Source of the DNA: an uncultured Pirellulaceae bacterium
GTDB taxonomy: Bacteria; Planctomycetota; Planctomycetia; Pirellulales; Pirellulaceae
Direction: 5' to 3'
Length of the DNA: 64,000 bases
NCBI GenBank assembly: GCA_937941455.1
Contig: CALDHM010000007.1
Location: 62,001 to 126,000 of the forward strand
Below, piece after piece: positions 1-10,400 of this stretch. A program made the position numbers and the translations under genes. Position 1 is the first letter of the stretch; every line of letters begins with the position of its first letter. The notes below the pieces were generated by a model. That model was given only the letters and a program-made list of their open reading frames with translations. It did no database searches and was not told the origin of the DNA.

Positions 1-1
1 T

Positions 2-1936
2 TGCTCACGCTGGCTCTACCGGCTGCGCTGGACCGAAGAGGCATTTCTGAGCCGATCCCTGCTGCCGCGCCATGCGAACACGTTATTCGGCTTGTTACTC
101 CGCGATCCCAACGAACGCGAATGGCGCAGCGATCCGATCGAGGCGATGACGTTTTTGATCACTCCACATCTCAGTTCGATCAATCTGTGGCAGCAAATCG
201 CGATTGCCGATCGGAATTACCAGCAAGCTATCCAGATTTCGGAGCTGTATCGCCGCCATTGGTTTTACTCGACGTTGCCGCTGGGCGGACGCGAAATCGC
301 CTTCCGCTGGACCATGCACGGTCCGTGCGAAGCCCTGACGAAATCCGCCGAAAAACAACGGCAAGATTTTCTGACCCGTTATCCCAAGTACCGCGAAGTC
401 AGCAACGAAGCCGACAGGCTCAGGTTGAATCTCTTGACACGCCCACTCCACCATCCGCCTCAATCCGAGGAGGAAAAGGCCTACGTGCAAGCCTTCGCAG
501 AATATGGCCGACTCACCCTATTGCAGGACTCGCTGTTGGCAAGCATCGCTCTGCGTCGCGAGCCGGCCGAGATGGTATTTCCGCCGCAGCTCGATTTCGA
601 TAGCGTCAAGCTGTCATTGAATCCGCACCAAACAGTTCTGTATTGCATCGAAACCAATAACCAAGTGTTCATTTTCGAGCTGACATCGTTGGGCATTCGA
701 TTGATCTCCACCAATTCAAGCCGCGATGTCGTGAATCTCGTCAACAAATTTTTCCGCGAAAGCTCTTTGCGTGAAAAAGAAATGACGCCCGAGATGCTGC
801 AAAGCAAGACCTGGGCAAAAAGTTCCGCTGAGATCGCCAAGCTCTTGATTCCAGGCATCACACTGAGTGGTGACGAACAAACGCCGCACGAAGTGGTGAT
901 CGTGCCCTCGGGTGCATTGTGGTATCTGCCGTTCGAGGCACTGTGCTTAGCGGTATCCGACGAGAAAACCGAGCTCCTCATGGATCGCGCCCGCGTTCGC
1001 TACTCGCCCACCGTCGGGCTTGCCGTCGTCCCCCAACGAGGTCCCCGCCAGAATTCTCGCACCGTATTTTTTGTCGATAAGGTTTCCGATTTGCTCGATA
1101 GTAGCGGCGTGATCAAAGAGTTCCAGGCCAACCTCGCGGCCGGGCCCGGCGTGGTCGCTTACAACGATCGTCTACCCATACCTTCTGCACTGTTCGGAGC
1201 GGTCTGCGATGAATTTGTAGTGTGGTCCGGCATGGGTAAAATGCCGAGCGATGGACCGTATGGCCTCGAAATCGTCCAGAAAGATCGCGGGCTCAAGGGG
1301 AGCCGTCTGTCGAACTGGTTAGGCCTGCCATGGCATGGCGCTGAACATATTGTCCTCCCATTTTTCGAATCGTTGGGAGCACGTGGCGTCACCGGAAATA
1401 ATGCTGGCGACGACCTGTTTCTTTTGACCACGTCGCTATTAGCGTCCGGTGCCAGGACTTTGATGATCAGCCGCTGGACGACCGGGGGTGTCAGTGGTTT
1501 GCAGTTTTCAAACATTTATTGGCGAGAAAACAGGAAAAAAGCTCCAATGGAGGCGATCCATGAGGCTCGCCAAAAAATGCTTTCCGAACCGATTGTTTTT
1601 ACGCGAGAACCTCGACCGGCTAAGCCCAAAGGTAAAGAACCTCTCGAGATAACCGCGCAACATCCTTTGTTCTGGGCCGGTTATTTTCTCGTTGATATCC
1701 CGGGCACCGCGGATCCAAATCAAGGCATCGAGGATCTGCTGGAAGAAATCATCCCCGCGGGGCAGCTTCAAGAGCGTCCCCAAGATCTACCGGCTGTCGA
1801 AAACCCACCACCGCGACTGCAAGGCAATCCTGCTCAAGACCCACCTCAGGCCGATTCGCCACCCGCCGAAGGCAAAGGCAAAAAATCGAAAACCAATCCC
1901 AAAAAATCCAAAGACAAAGACAAATCTCCAAACTAA
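2..1936 (+). CDS. CHAT-domain (caspase-like fold) protein, 5'-truncated by the window edge, Lys-rich C-terminal tail
   Basis: Frame 2 is open from base 2 (CSRWLYRLRWTEEAFLSR... runs into the 614-aa ORF at 92). The C-terminal part has CHAT layout: 'DEFVVWSGMGKMPSDGPYGLEI', 'GAEHIVLPFFESLGARG', 'GDDLFLLTTSLLASGARTLMISRWTTGG'. Tail is GKGKKSKTNPKKSKDKDKSPN. Confidence 0.75.
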   Translation, partial: CSRWLYRLRWTEEAFLSRSLLPRHANTLFGLLLRDPNEREWRSDPIEAMTFLITPHLSSINLWQQIAIADRNYQQAIQISELYRRHWFYSTLPLGGREIAFRWTMHGPCEALTKSAEKQRQDFLTRYPKYREVSNEADRLRLNLLTRPLHHPPQSEEEKAYVQAFAEYGRLTLLQDSLLASIALRREPAEMVFPPQLDFDSVKLSLNPHQTVLYCIETNNQVFIFELTSLGIRLISTNSSRDVVNLVNKFFRESSLREKEMTPEMLQSKTWAKSSAEIAKLLIPGITLSGDEQTPHEVVIVPSGALWYLPFEALCLAVSDEKTELLMDRARVRYSPTVGLAVVPQRGPRQNSRTVFFVDKVSDLLDSSGVIKEFQANLAAGPGVVAYNDRLPIPSALFGAVCDEFVVWSGMGKMPSDGPYGLEIVQKDRGLKGSRLSNWLGLPWHGAEHIVLPFFESLGARGVTGNNAGDDLFLLTTSLLASGARTLMISRWTTGGVSGLQFSNIYWRENRKKAPMEAIHEARQKMLSEPIVFTREPRPAKPKGKEPLEITAQHPLFWAGYFLVDIPGTADPNQGIEDLLEEIIPAGQLQERPQDLPAVENPPPRLQGNPAQDPPQADSPPAEGKGKKSKTNPKKSKDKDKSPN

Positions 1937-2097
1937 ATCCCTAAATCCCGCTGCCCGTTCACGGTATTCCACGTGTTCGCGGGGCGGGATTGAAGGCAAC
2001 CGCGACTAGGCATCTGAAAAAGTTCGCCGCGATGACTCGTGAATCGAGTTTACGAACCAACCGCTAACCGTCGCGAGAAGCGTTTTGTTTTCCGCTT

Positions 2098-2134
2098 CCT
2101 AGTCCGTCGTTGTAGAAACTACCGACGGACTAGG
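2098..2134. repeat. Strong intergenic hairpin, perfect 12-bp inverted repeat CCTAGTCCGTCG/CGACGGACTAGG with an inner GTAG-AAA-CTAC stem
   Basis: Read directly: cctagtccgtcg tt gtag aaa ctac cgacggactagg. Confidence 0.8.
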
Positions 2135-2253
2135 TCCGTTTCGCCTTTCTCACCCATGGCTCGACAAAAAAATAGAGTCAGCGTCGCGATACGCTATGGA
2201 GTAACAGGTCGCTCCCGTAGAGAAGCCCATCGGCCTGTTGTTGGCTCAGTACG

Positions 2254-3057
2254 TTATGGCGCTATGCTAAAAGAGGCGACGCCTGCCAAAAATTCTTCGA
2301 CCACCGAAAATTCTTCGACCGTGCTCGGGTCTCCATTGCTGCTCAGCCGTTGAAGCGGTTGAAGTAGATTCTTGGCTTGGATTGTATTGAGAACTCCAGC
2401 CGAGCGAAGTGCCTGCACACGTGCCCGCAACTCGGCTGCCTGTTTTGCCACGGACTTGATGTTGATGGCAACGCTGCCACTGGTGCTAAAAATGCCGTCG
2501 CTGATGCCGACAATTACGTTGTCGTTGCCGCTGTAATCGAGATCACCGCGGTTCAACACATTGACCAGGGCCGCGTTCAGCGTGTTGATGCTGCCATAGA
2601 GAGTGACAGTATTTGCCATCTCCCTTCACCGTGAGGCCGGTCGTTGTGCTCACCGTCAACGTGCCGTTGCTGACTCCGAATGCCGTTGCTTACTCCGAGC
2701 GTGACCGTTAGATCACCGCCGTCAGGGTCAGCGACCGAGATTCCCGTAACCGCCAAATCGACGTCCTCGTCGGCGGTCTGGGCAGATAGCACCATCAATG
2801 CCGGTGCTTCATCATTCACATTTATGACACTAAGGGAAATCACTTTTTCAGTGACGGAGCCGACCGAATCGGTGCTGCGGATGCGCCTCGAGCAGCGTTT
2901 CGACGCGGCGGCGCAGCGTTTCATCACCCGCACAGGCTTCATCCAAGTAGGCGGCGTGTTCGGGGTGCGAAACCTTCTCGAGTGCGGACAGGAATAGGTT
3001 TACTACCGACGACTGGCTTATTTCTAGGCTCTTGAAGTTCGATGTCGCTATCCTCAA
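2254..3057 (-). pseudogene. Decayed chimeric ORF: N-terminus of a planctomycete-type Ser/Thr kinase followed, out of frame, by cadherin/tandem-repeat-like sequence
   Basis: Reading 3057 downward: 'FLSALEKVSHPEHAAYLDEACAGDETLRRRVETLLEAHP' (kinase N-terminal leader), then in another frame 'TEKVISLSVINVNDEAPALMVLSAQTADEDVDLAVTGISVADPDGGDLTVTLGVSNG', then in a third frame 'MANTVTLYGSINTLNAALVNVLNRGDLDYSGNDNVIVGISDG'. Confidence 0.65.
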
Positions 3058-3084
3058 TGCGAAAACTAAAGCCGAAACCGCTCA

Positions 3085-3656
3085 CTATTCCGTGAATTTT
3101 TCTTCATTCGACTTGAGCTCGCTGTAGAGCCAGGCCCGAGCAAATGCCCACCAGTGTTCAGCGGTGGCCACAGAAATACCGAGAACAAAAGCCGCTTTCG
3201 CTACCGAACGACCTGCGAAAACGCGTAGTCGAACCAGCCGAGCCTTGTCCGGTTCCGCTTCGGCAAGCCGTTCCAAGGCCTGTTCCAGGTCGAGCAGATC
3301 ATCCAGGGATTCCGACACTCGATGGAAGTCCTCCAGCGGCAGTCGCCGTTTTCCCCCTCCACCCTTGACCGCCTGCTTGCGTCAAGCGTTCTCCGTCACG
3401 ATCCGCCGCATCGCTTCGGCCGCGGCTGCAAAGAAGTGACCCCGATTATCCCAACGCTGGACATTCTCACATTCACCAGCCGCAAGAAAGCTTCGTGCAC
3501 AAGTGCGGTCGGTTGCAGTGTCTGTCCAGTTGCCTCTGCGGCGAGCCGAGACGCGGCCAACTTTCGCATTTCGTCGTAGACGAGCGGCAACAATTCCTCG
3601 GCTGACGATCCATCGCCACCATGTATGGCTGACAGAATCCGCTAGACTTCGCTCAT
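3085..3656 (-). pseudogene. Decayed ECF sigma-70 factor (Planctomycetes ECF type) with two in-frame stops and one frameshift
   Basis: MSEV[TAG]RILSAIHGGDGSSAEELLPLVYDEMRKLAASRLAAEATGQTLQPTALVHEAFLRLVNV / frameshift / ENVQRWDNRGHFFAAAAEAMRRIVTENA[TGA]RKQAVKGGGGKRRLPLEDFHRVSESLDDLLDLEQALERLAEAEPDKARLVRLRVFAGRSVAKAAFVLGISVATAEHWWAFARAWLYSEL. Confidence 0.85.
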
Positions 3657-3889
3657 TTGATGACCAAGAAAAGAACAACCGCCAGAAGAGGATTGCTTCG
3701 ACGATCCTAACCCAGGTCTGAGCGCTCGTTCAACTGAAGAAACACGATAAAGTGGCATGATTGTCTGCAAACGTCGCTCTGTTAGGTTAGGTCAAGCGAC
3801 CAATCCATTCAACGCCGCACGAAAAAACAGTCGAGACCGCCAGCGATCCTCGTCGATGATAGCTCTTCCACATCGCCAAAAATTCCACG

Positions 3890-3919
3890 AAAAAAGCCGC
3901 TGGCGATGACCAGCGGCTT
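3890..3919 (-). terminator. Rho-independent terminator for the 3949..4524 gene
   Basis: Minus strand AAGCCGCTGGTCATCGCCAGCGGCTTTTTTCG: 10-bp stem plus T-tract. Confidence 0.75.
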
Positions 3920-3948
3920 GTCGGAGTTTCAAGTGGTATTGTTGACGT

Positions 3949-4524
3949 CTAGTAGTTGCTGTAAGCGGTTCCGAAGTCGAGGTTGCCGACCATATGGAAA
4001 TGGTTGTGGTCGACATAGATGACCTCTTGGGCTTCTTCATCCACCAAGGTGTGGGGGAATGGCCAGCCTACGATTTTTCGTTCCGTGTAAAAGATCGTGC
4101 ATTTGTAGTGAGCATGATGCAGTTGGACGGGGCCAATCAACGGGACAACGCGAGGCGGATCAATGTAGTCTGCGATCTTGTCCTTCACGATCACGATATT
4201 GTTGTGTTGAATCTCATGCAGAAAGGGAATACCGCCTTGCACTGGATTGGCTCGCTCGAAAGCCCACCAGACTTCGTCGTCGCTCGGTGGATCGAGAGCC
4301 ACCACCGGTCCGCCTTGTGTCAGAGGTCCCATGATGGGAACGCGAGCATAGCGTTCATGCACATGAAATTTGTCCTCGTAAGATTTCTGCCAGTACGGCG
4401 ACACGGGTAACGGGATGCTGAAGATCCCTAGGGTCGGCCCTAAGTTAGCAAAGCAACCGGTGCTCACCAGGGTCACGACGACCAAGCTCAAGGTCAACCA
4501 AGTCTTTAGCGTTCGATTGTGCAT
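3949..4524 (-). CDS. Predicted lipoprotein of unknown function
   Basis: N-terminus MHNRTLKTWLTLSLVVVTLVSTGCFANLG has signal peptide plus lipobox (VSTGC); followed by a terminator. Confidence 0.65.
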   Translation of the reverse strand: MHNRTLKTWLTLSLVVVTLVSTGCFANLGPTLGIFSIPLPVSPYWQKSYEDKFHVHERYARVPIMGPLTQGGPVVALDPPSDDEVWWAFERANPVQGGIPFLHEIQHNNIVIVKDKIADYIDPPRVVPLIGPVQLHHAHYKCTIFYTERKIVGWPFPHTLVDEEAQEVIYVDHNHFHMVGNLDFGTAYSNY

Positions 4525-5210
4525 TGCAAATCCCTTATTGGTATGCAGTTCTACCCGTATGTATCGTGATAAACTTTGCGGGACTTGCGGATTTTTCAGT
4601 TAAAAACGAGGAAATCGGCAAAAACGTTCGGCAATTCCGCGGCATTTCGTGAGAACGTCCACCCGAAAAACGCTAGCAATGCGCCGAAAACAACTCAAAC
4701 AGGGCGATTTCCTTCGTGGCCGAGCTTTGAACGTTGCGATGGCTGTTCCTAGTGGATCCCCATAATCTGCGGCCAGATTCGCAAAATCGGCGGGACTGGT
4801 CATGTTCACATCGCGAATCAGCAGGAACGTTTCGAGCGAAGGCATACCGCCGACCCCAAAACTGTCAGACTCCGCAGACCGAAGGGTAAGCGAGGGCAAG
4901 TTTTGCGATAGACTCTTTGCGAAAAGACTCAGAGGTCAACAAGATGGCCGAGCAAGCTTCTGCATCCAAGGCCGAATCGACACCAACTCGACCGCTTGTT
5001 TTCGGATGATCTTTTTTTGCTCAGAATGAGTAGTGATCGTTGAACTGCCGCTGAGATCGACCGTATGCAGTATGGGCCATCGGGTTCGACCGCAGTCGCC
5101 GTGTAGCCAATCCGGACCGCTAGCTGATTCGAAGATCGATCATCGCGGCGAAGTTGACTTTGAAGGGACGCCGCACTTTTGCCTAATTCCTGGCAGACTA
5201 GATTCAGACG

Positions 5211-5237
5211 AAAAAAACCCCCGCTGGGTGACAGCGG
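5211..5237 (-). terminator. Rho-independent terminator for the BON-domain gene
   Basis: Minus strand CCGCTGTCACCCAGCGGGGGTTTTTTT. Confidence 0.7.
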
Positions 5238-5275
5238 AGGTGCGTTGCTTGCATCGTAGGAATCACGACTAAGGT

Positions 5276-5998
5276 TTATCGCTCTTTGAAGTCCAGGTAC
5301 CACCAGCCGTCGTCCCATTCCAGTTGGACTTTGCGCCAGCCCAGTGGAACCTGCGGATAGGGATAGAACGGACCGATGTAGGGCCAAGCAGAGGCCGAGT
5401 ATTGTTTCGGATAGGTCACGGCTGCGTAGTTGGGGTGCGAAGCATAGCCAGGCCAAGCATAGCCAGGCATCGCGGGGGCCCCACCCATACCGCTCATCGC
5501 GGCGTCGCCGGTGTAGCCCATCGGCAGGGGCATGGGCTCGCCTTGTGGCCCTGCCGTCGCGTTGGGGTTGCCGTTGTTTTCTACCAACCGGCCATTCAAG
5601 CGAGCGGCTGGAGTCGGCGGGCTTGTCACAGGCTCTTGATAGCCTACGGACATGGCCGACTCATACATGGGAGTGGCCACGCTCATCATGGGTTGGCTGG
5701 CCATTCCCGCCGAGCGAACTTCGATTTCATCCACAATTTGGACGACTCCCATGTGACCTGCTTGTTGAGCGATGCTCAGCACCATGTCTTCTTGGGCTTC
5801 GCTCGAAACGTAGCCGGAAAACCAGACAGTTCCTTGATCGACTCGCATGTCGATGCTGAAGCCCTTGAGGTTGCCGGCCTTTTGTTCGGTTTGCAGGCGG
5901 CTTTTGATGTAATTTGCGATTTGTTGGTCATCACCGTTCCCTACGCTGGGAAAGGCAGCCGCGACAGCAACCGCAAGTCCTAGAACTAAACGTCGCAT
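5276..5998 (-). CDS. Exported BON-domain protein
   Basis: MRRLVLGLAVAVAAAFPSVGNG signal peptide; 'IKSRLQTEQKAGNLKGFSIDMRVDQGTVWFSGYVSSEAQEDMVLSIAQQAGHMGVVQIVDEIEV' is BON-like. Start set at 5998 because AGGAGG lies just upstream. Confidence 0.7.
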   Translation of the reverse strand: MRRLVLGLAVAVAAAFPSVGNGDDQQIANYIKSRLQTEQKAGNLKGFSIDMRVDQGTVWFSGYVSSEAQEDMVLSIAQQAGHMGVVQIVDEIEVRSAGMASQPMMSVATPMYESAMSVGYQEPVTSPPTPAARLNGRLVENNGNPNATAGPQGEPMPLPMGYTGDAAMSGMGGAPAMPGYAWPGYASHPNYAAVTYPKQYSASAWPYIGPFYPYPQVPLGWRKVQLEWDDGWWYLDFKER

Positions 5999-6592
5999 TA
6001 GATTCCTCCTGAAAGACAACGAATTTGCAGTGGCGCCCTTCGCCTTGCTGACCCCGACGATGGGGTTTTGGGTCAAGCGTAAGGTTGCTCCCACGGTCGC
6101 AAGAGTGATAAGCCCTCGCGATTTTTTGGCGATTGGATGTGACCAACTCGATTTTTGCTTGAGCTGCGTTCGCGTCGGCGGACACTCTCAAACTGATGAT
6201 GGTTTGGTCAACTCCGGCTGACGCGTGCTGGAAAAGGAGGGTTGCAATTATGAGCGGCCCTATGCGAATGGCAGCCCGATCGTGTTGTCAATTTTTCAAC
6301 CCCCCTCGGCCAGCTGGGTTCAACCAGCCTTCCGTTAACAGTTTTTCGTCAAAACTTCGTTGTGGGTGTGCGAATTTTTCAGATTTTGACGATCTTCTCG
6401 AAAATTCTCGCGGAACAACCAGCGGATTCGCTAGCGAAAATGCGTAAGTTTTCCTTCAAGGAAAAAAAACTGGGCAATCCGGGATGCTTGACGGTGCCAC
6501 CAGAACATTGTCTCATGATGGAACTTGACAACACAGCGCAAAGAAAAAGTCTGGCGAATTCATTTTCATTGGTCCACGGTCGGAGCCTACGT

Positions 6593-6841
6593 ATGTTGGT
6601 GTTGAGTCGAAAAGTCGGTGAGAAGTTTTGGATAGGCGATCAAATCGCAATCACGGTGGTCCGCATTTCGGGGGGGGGAGTGCGGATTGGAATCGACGCT
6701 CCCGAGGATCTGGCAGTCGTACGCGAGGAGCTGCGGCATGGCCCCAAAGCCCCCGCCCCGCTCCCCGTGCGTGCTGACACTGATGACAACGACGGGGTTG
6801 CCACCGCAGAAACACCAAAACATCCCCCCAAGCCGCGATAG
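6593..6841 (+). CDS. csrA: Carbon storage regulator CsrA/RsmA with C-terminal extension
   Basis: MLVLSRKVGEKFWIGDQIAITVVRISGGGVRIGIDAPEDLAVVREEL matches the CsrA signature. Confidence 0.92.
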   Translation: MLVLSRKVGEKFWIGDQIAITVVRISGGGVRIGIDAPEDLAVVREELRHGPKAPAPLPVRADTDDNDGVATAETPKHPPKPR

Positions 6842-7407
6842 GCGTGTCGCGCAAATCCCGCCGCCTCTCCTTGTTATCCATCCCCCATGCCACTCGCCGT
6901 CATCAAGTCCCTGGTGCAGCAAAGAATTCTCGGCGACACGTGGTCGAACGGATCCCCACGGTCCCTGCCCCCATTCGAGGCACGGATATCCCTCGATTCA
7001 GCTTTAGAAAAACGTGCCAATTGAGCCAGACGTTCAGCAGCAGTGCAGTCGGTGACAACGGGAGTCGCGCAGGCTGAACCTTGAAAATGTCGCAGCCACA
7101 CGCTTGCTTACTGGAACTTACTCGCTTGACAACCAACACCGCTACTGCTGGAACGATTGGGCAAACTTTTAGGGATGTTCCGATTTTTTCTGATACTTTT
7201 ATTTTGGCGAACAGGCAATTGATGCCGATTCTTCTGATTGTACGACTGTCCCGAAGTAGTGCCGTCGCGCGATTTTAGGGGGAGTTGACGGCCGTCGCAT
7301 GTGGAGAGGGCGGCGATCGGCCAACCGCATCAACACGCAATGACCAGTCACTTCCCGGAAACCCATGGAAGCGCCTGGACAACCAACGAATTCAACAGGA
7401 CTCAACA

Positions 7408-10400
7408 ATGGAACCCCGTCATCCACTTTTCACGCGATCATCCTGGCGCATGAGAGGCTGCCTTTCCACCGTCATGGCTTGGGGCTGCCTCTCGGTTTCG
7501 GCATTAGGTCAAAATGTGGAGTTCAAGGAATTGCCTCGGCCACAGGCTCCCCCGCTCGCTCCGGCGACGAATCCAGCGTCGGCCGCGCGGCAGTCGCTGA
7601 GTCCAGCCCTGCCGCTCCAAGATCGCAGCGTAACCGCAGCTGGCTCCATGAGCACAGCCCCAACAACCGCGGCGGTTACTTCGTACCGGCTACAGCGTAA
7701 GTCCTGTGCTGATTTCGAACGGGAACTCGTGAAATCGTGGCTCAAGGATCCCCAAGCGACTTGGGATGCGGCCAACGAAACCGTTCGCGTGAAAATTCCG
7801 ACGCCCAAAGGTGAGGCGATGATGAATATTCATCGCGGCACCGGCGAGATCACCGTCAATGCTGATCCGGCAGTTGCCACGGCATGCCTCGAGATTGTCC
7901 GATTGCTCGACAGCGACGATCGCCTTGGCTCAGCAGTCACCGTGATTCCTGCGACCGATACGGCATCTCCCGAAGTAATCGCCACCGTCGCCCAAACCGA
8001 GGGGGCGCGCCTCGCGCCGCGGCCGTTGCGGGCCTCCACCGTATCGGTCGCCAATCCGGCAACGCCACGCCAGGACTTGCTGCCGGCACTTCAAAACCAA
8101 GACGAACTGCCAAGCCAAATCCAAACCAAGACCACGGACCAAGAGGGAAAGCCATTGACCGGGCCCGTCCGCGTCACCATCAACCGCGAACTCAATGCGG
8201 TCGTAATCAGTGGTCCTCCCGAGGAAGTCGAAAAGGTCAAACTGGCGATTCAAGAGATTTTGCAACAACAAAAGCAACTCGGTCGCAAGTACCGCCGCAT
8301 TCAAATCGAAGGGGCTAAAGCTGAAAATCTCGCTGACACCATCCAAGACATCTACGATTCCAACTTCGCGAACAACTACGGAGCGGCAACGATCCGGGGC
8401 GTAAACGATCCCAAAGGACTGTTCGTCGTCGGCCGTGATGAGGCGCTCAATGTGATCGAGTCGTTGGTAAAGGAATTCGATCGACCGAGCGTACCGACCG
8501 ACCCGATCGGACCGGAATTCAAGGCATTCAAGCTCCGCTACATTTCGGCCGCCGATGCAAAGGTCCGCGTCGATCTATTCTTCAACCAGTTCCCGAACGC
8601 CAACGTCGTGGAGGCGCGGCCGGCTGTTCCGGTCCAAACCATTGCCGACTTCCGTTCCAACACGTTGATCGTCAAAGGGACTCGCGCCAACTACGAGCAA
8701 GTCGAATTGCTCCTGAAGGAATTGGACGTGGACGAGTCGCTGGCCGTCAATATGGTTCGCGTGTTTCCACTCAAAAATTCACTCGCTGAACAAATTGCCC
8801 TGCCACTCCAGGACGCTCTCAACGGGCAACAGTTCGGATCGGGGCAAGGCTTCGCGGGTTCGCAGCAACAGGGTTTCGGTCTGCAGCAGCAAAACCAAAA
8901 CTTCGGCCTGCAGCAAAACCCGAACACCTCGACGCTCCGCGCACCGGCGATCAAACTGATGACCGTCGACCGCGAGGGGAACAAAGTCAACGGCGGCATC
9001 ATGTTTGAGGCGCGGGTCACGGCCAACGCCAGCAACAACTCATTGATCGTCAGCGCACCGGAATCCGCGATGCCTCTGATCGCGATGCTGATCGAGCAGA
9101 TCGACGCGATCCCCAATGTGGAAACACAAATCAAGGTATTCCAAATTGTTAACGGCGACGCGCAAGTGCTCTTGCAAAGCCTCCAAGGGATCTTCGGTGG
9201 CCAGGCTGCCGGTGGTCAACAATTCGGTGGGCAATTCGGTGGGCAATTCGGCGGACAAGTTGGCGGAGCCCAAACGCTGCAGCTCCCCGCGCAATCCGCT
9301 TCTGCCACCGACGGTATCACGCTGGGCAACATGCGATTCGCCGTCGATCAGCGGACGAACTCGATCATCGTCACGGGACCTGCCGGGGACTTGCAGGTCG
9401 TCGAAGACCTGTTGACTCGGCTCGATGAACAAGCCCTCAATCAACGGCATACAGTCGTGCTGCGTCTGAGTAACGCCCCGGCGGCCGACGTGGCCCAGCG
9501 TGTCAATGAGTGGCTCAACTCGCGGCAACAAAGCATCCAAACGGCGGACCCCACCTTCGCGAGCCGTAAGTTCGTCATCCTGGTACCTGAAGACGTGAGC
9601 AACTCGCTGATCGTCAGCGCTCTCCCCGAGTACTTGTATGAAACCGTCCGCGTCATCGAACGGCTCGACCGACGACCACCTATGTTGAAAATCAAGGTCT
9701 TGCTGGCCGAGGTCAACCTGTCGATGCTCGAAGAATTCGGCGCCGAATTCGGTGTGCAAGATTCGCTTCTGTTCGACCGCGGGATCGGTGTGATCGGATT
9801 CCCCTTCAATCAAGCGGGGATCGGCAACAACAGCACCCCGGCCTCGCTGGCCACGCGGGATGCCCTGGCCGGCCAAGGGTTGTCCAACCTCGGCGTCGGG
9901 CGAATCAACAGCGACCTGGGTTACGGGGGCCTCGTGCTCTCGGCCGGCAGTGACTCGCTAAACATTTTGATCCGAGCCCTCGAAAACAAAAACTGCGCTC
10001 GGATCCTCGACAAGCCACACATCATGACCTTGGAGAACCAGACCGGTTCCTTCCAGTCCGGTCAAACCGTAGCGCGGATTCGCGGGGTTACCAACAACCA
10101 ATTCGGCGTCACGAACAACATCGAAGACGTCGATATCGGCGTGATCATTTCGGTCACGCCGCGCGTCAGCCAGGATGGCATGATCATCTTGCGGGTCGAC
10201 GCTCAAAAATCGAAGCTCGGACCTGACGCTCAAGGTGTGCCGGTCTTCGTTGACGCCGCGGGCAATATCATTCGATCGCCAAACATCGACAAGATCCAGC
10301 TGCAATCCACCGTGATGGCTCGCAGTGGACAGACGATCGTCCTCAGCGGAATCATCACGGAGGAAAAAATCAAAACGCAGCGTGGTGCTCCCTTCCTCAG

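Noticed and set aside
4600-5029. Small ORFs between the lipoprotein and BON genes (4600..4899 -, 4802..5029 +)
   Set aside because: Overlapping opposite-strand ORFs without recognisable domains; could be a remnant but not supportable.
9215-9265. FGGQ tract considered as an amyloid/curlin-like repeat protein
   Set aside because: Only about four units within a secretin N-domain loop; too short for a curlin assignment.
9040-9876. 278-aa ORF antisense to the secretin
   Set aside because: Shadow ORF within a strongly supported secretin.
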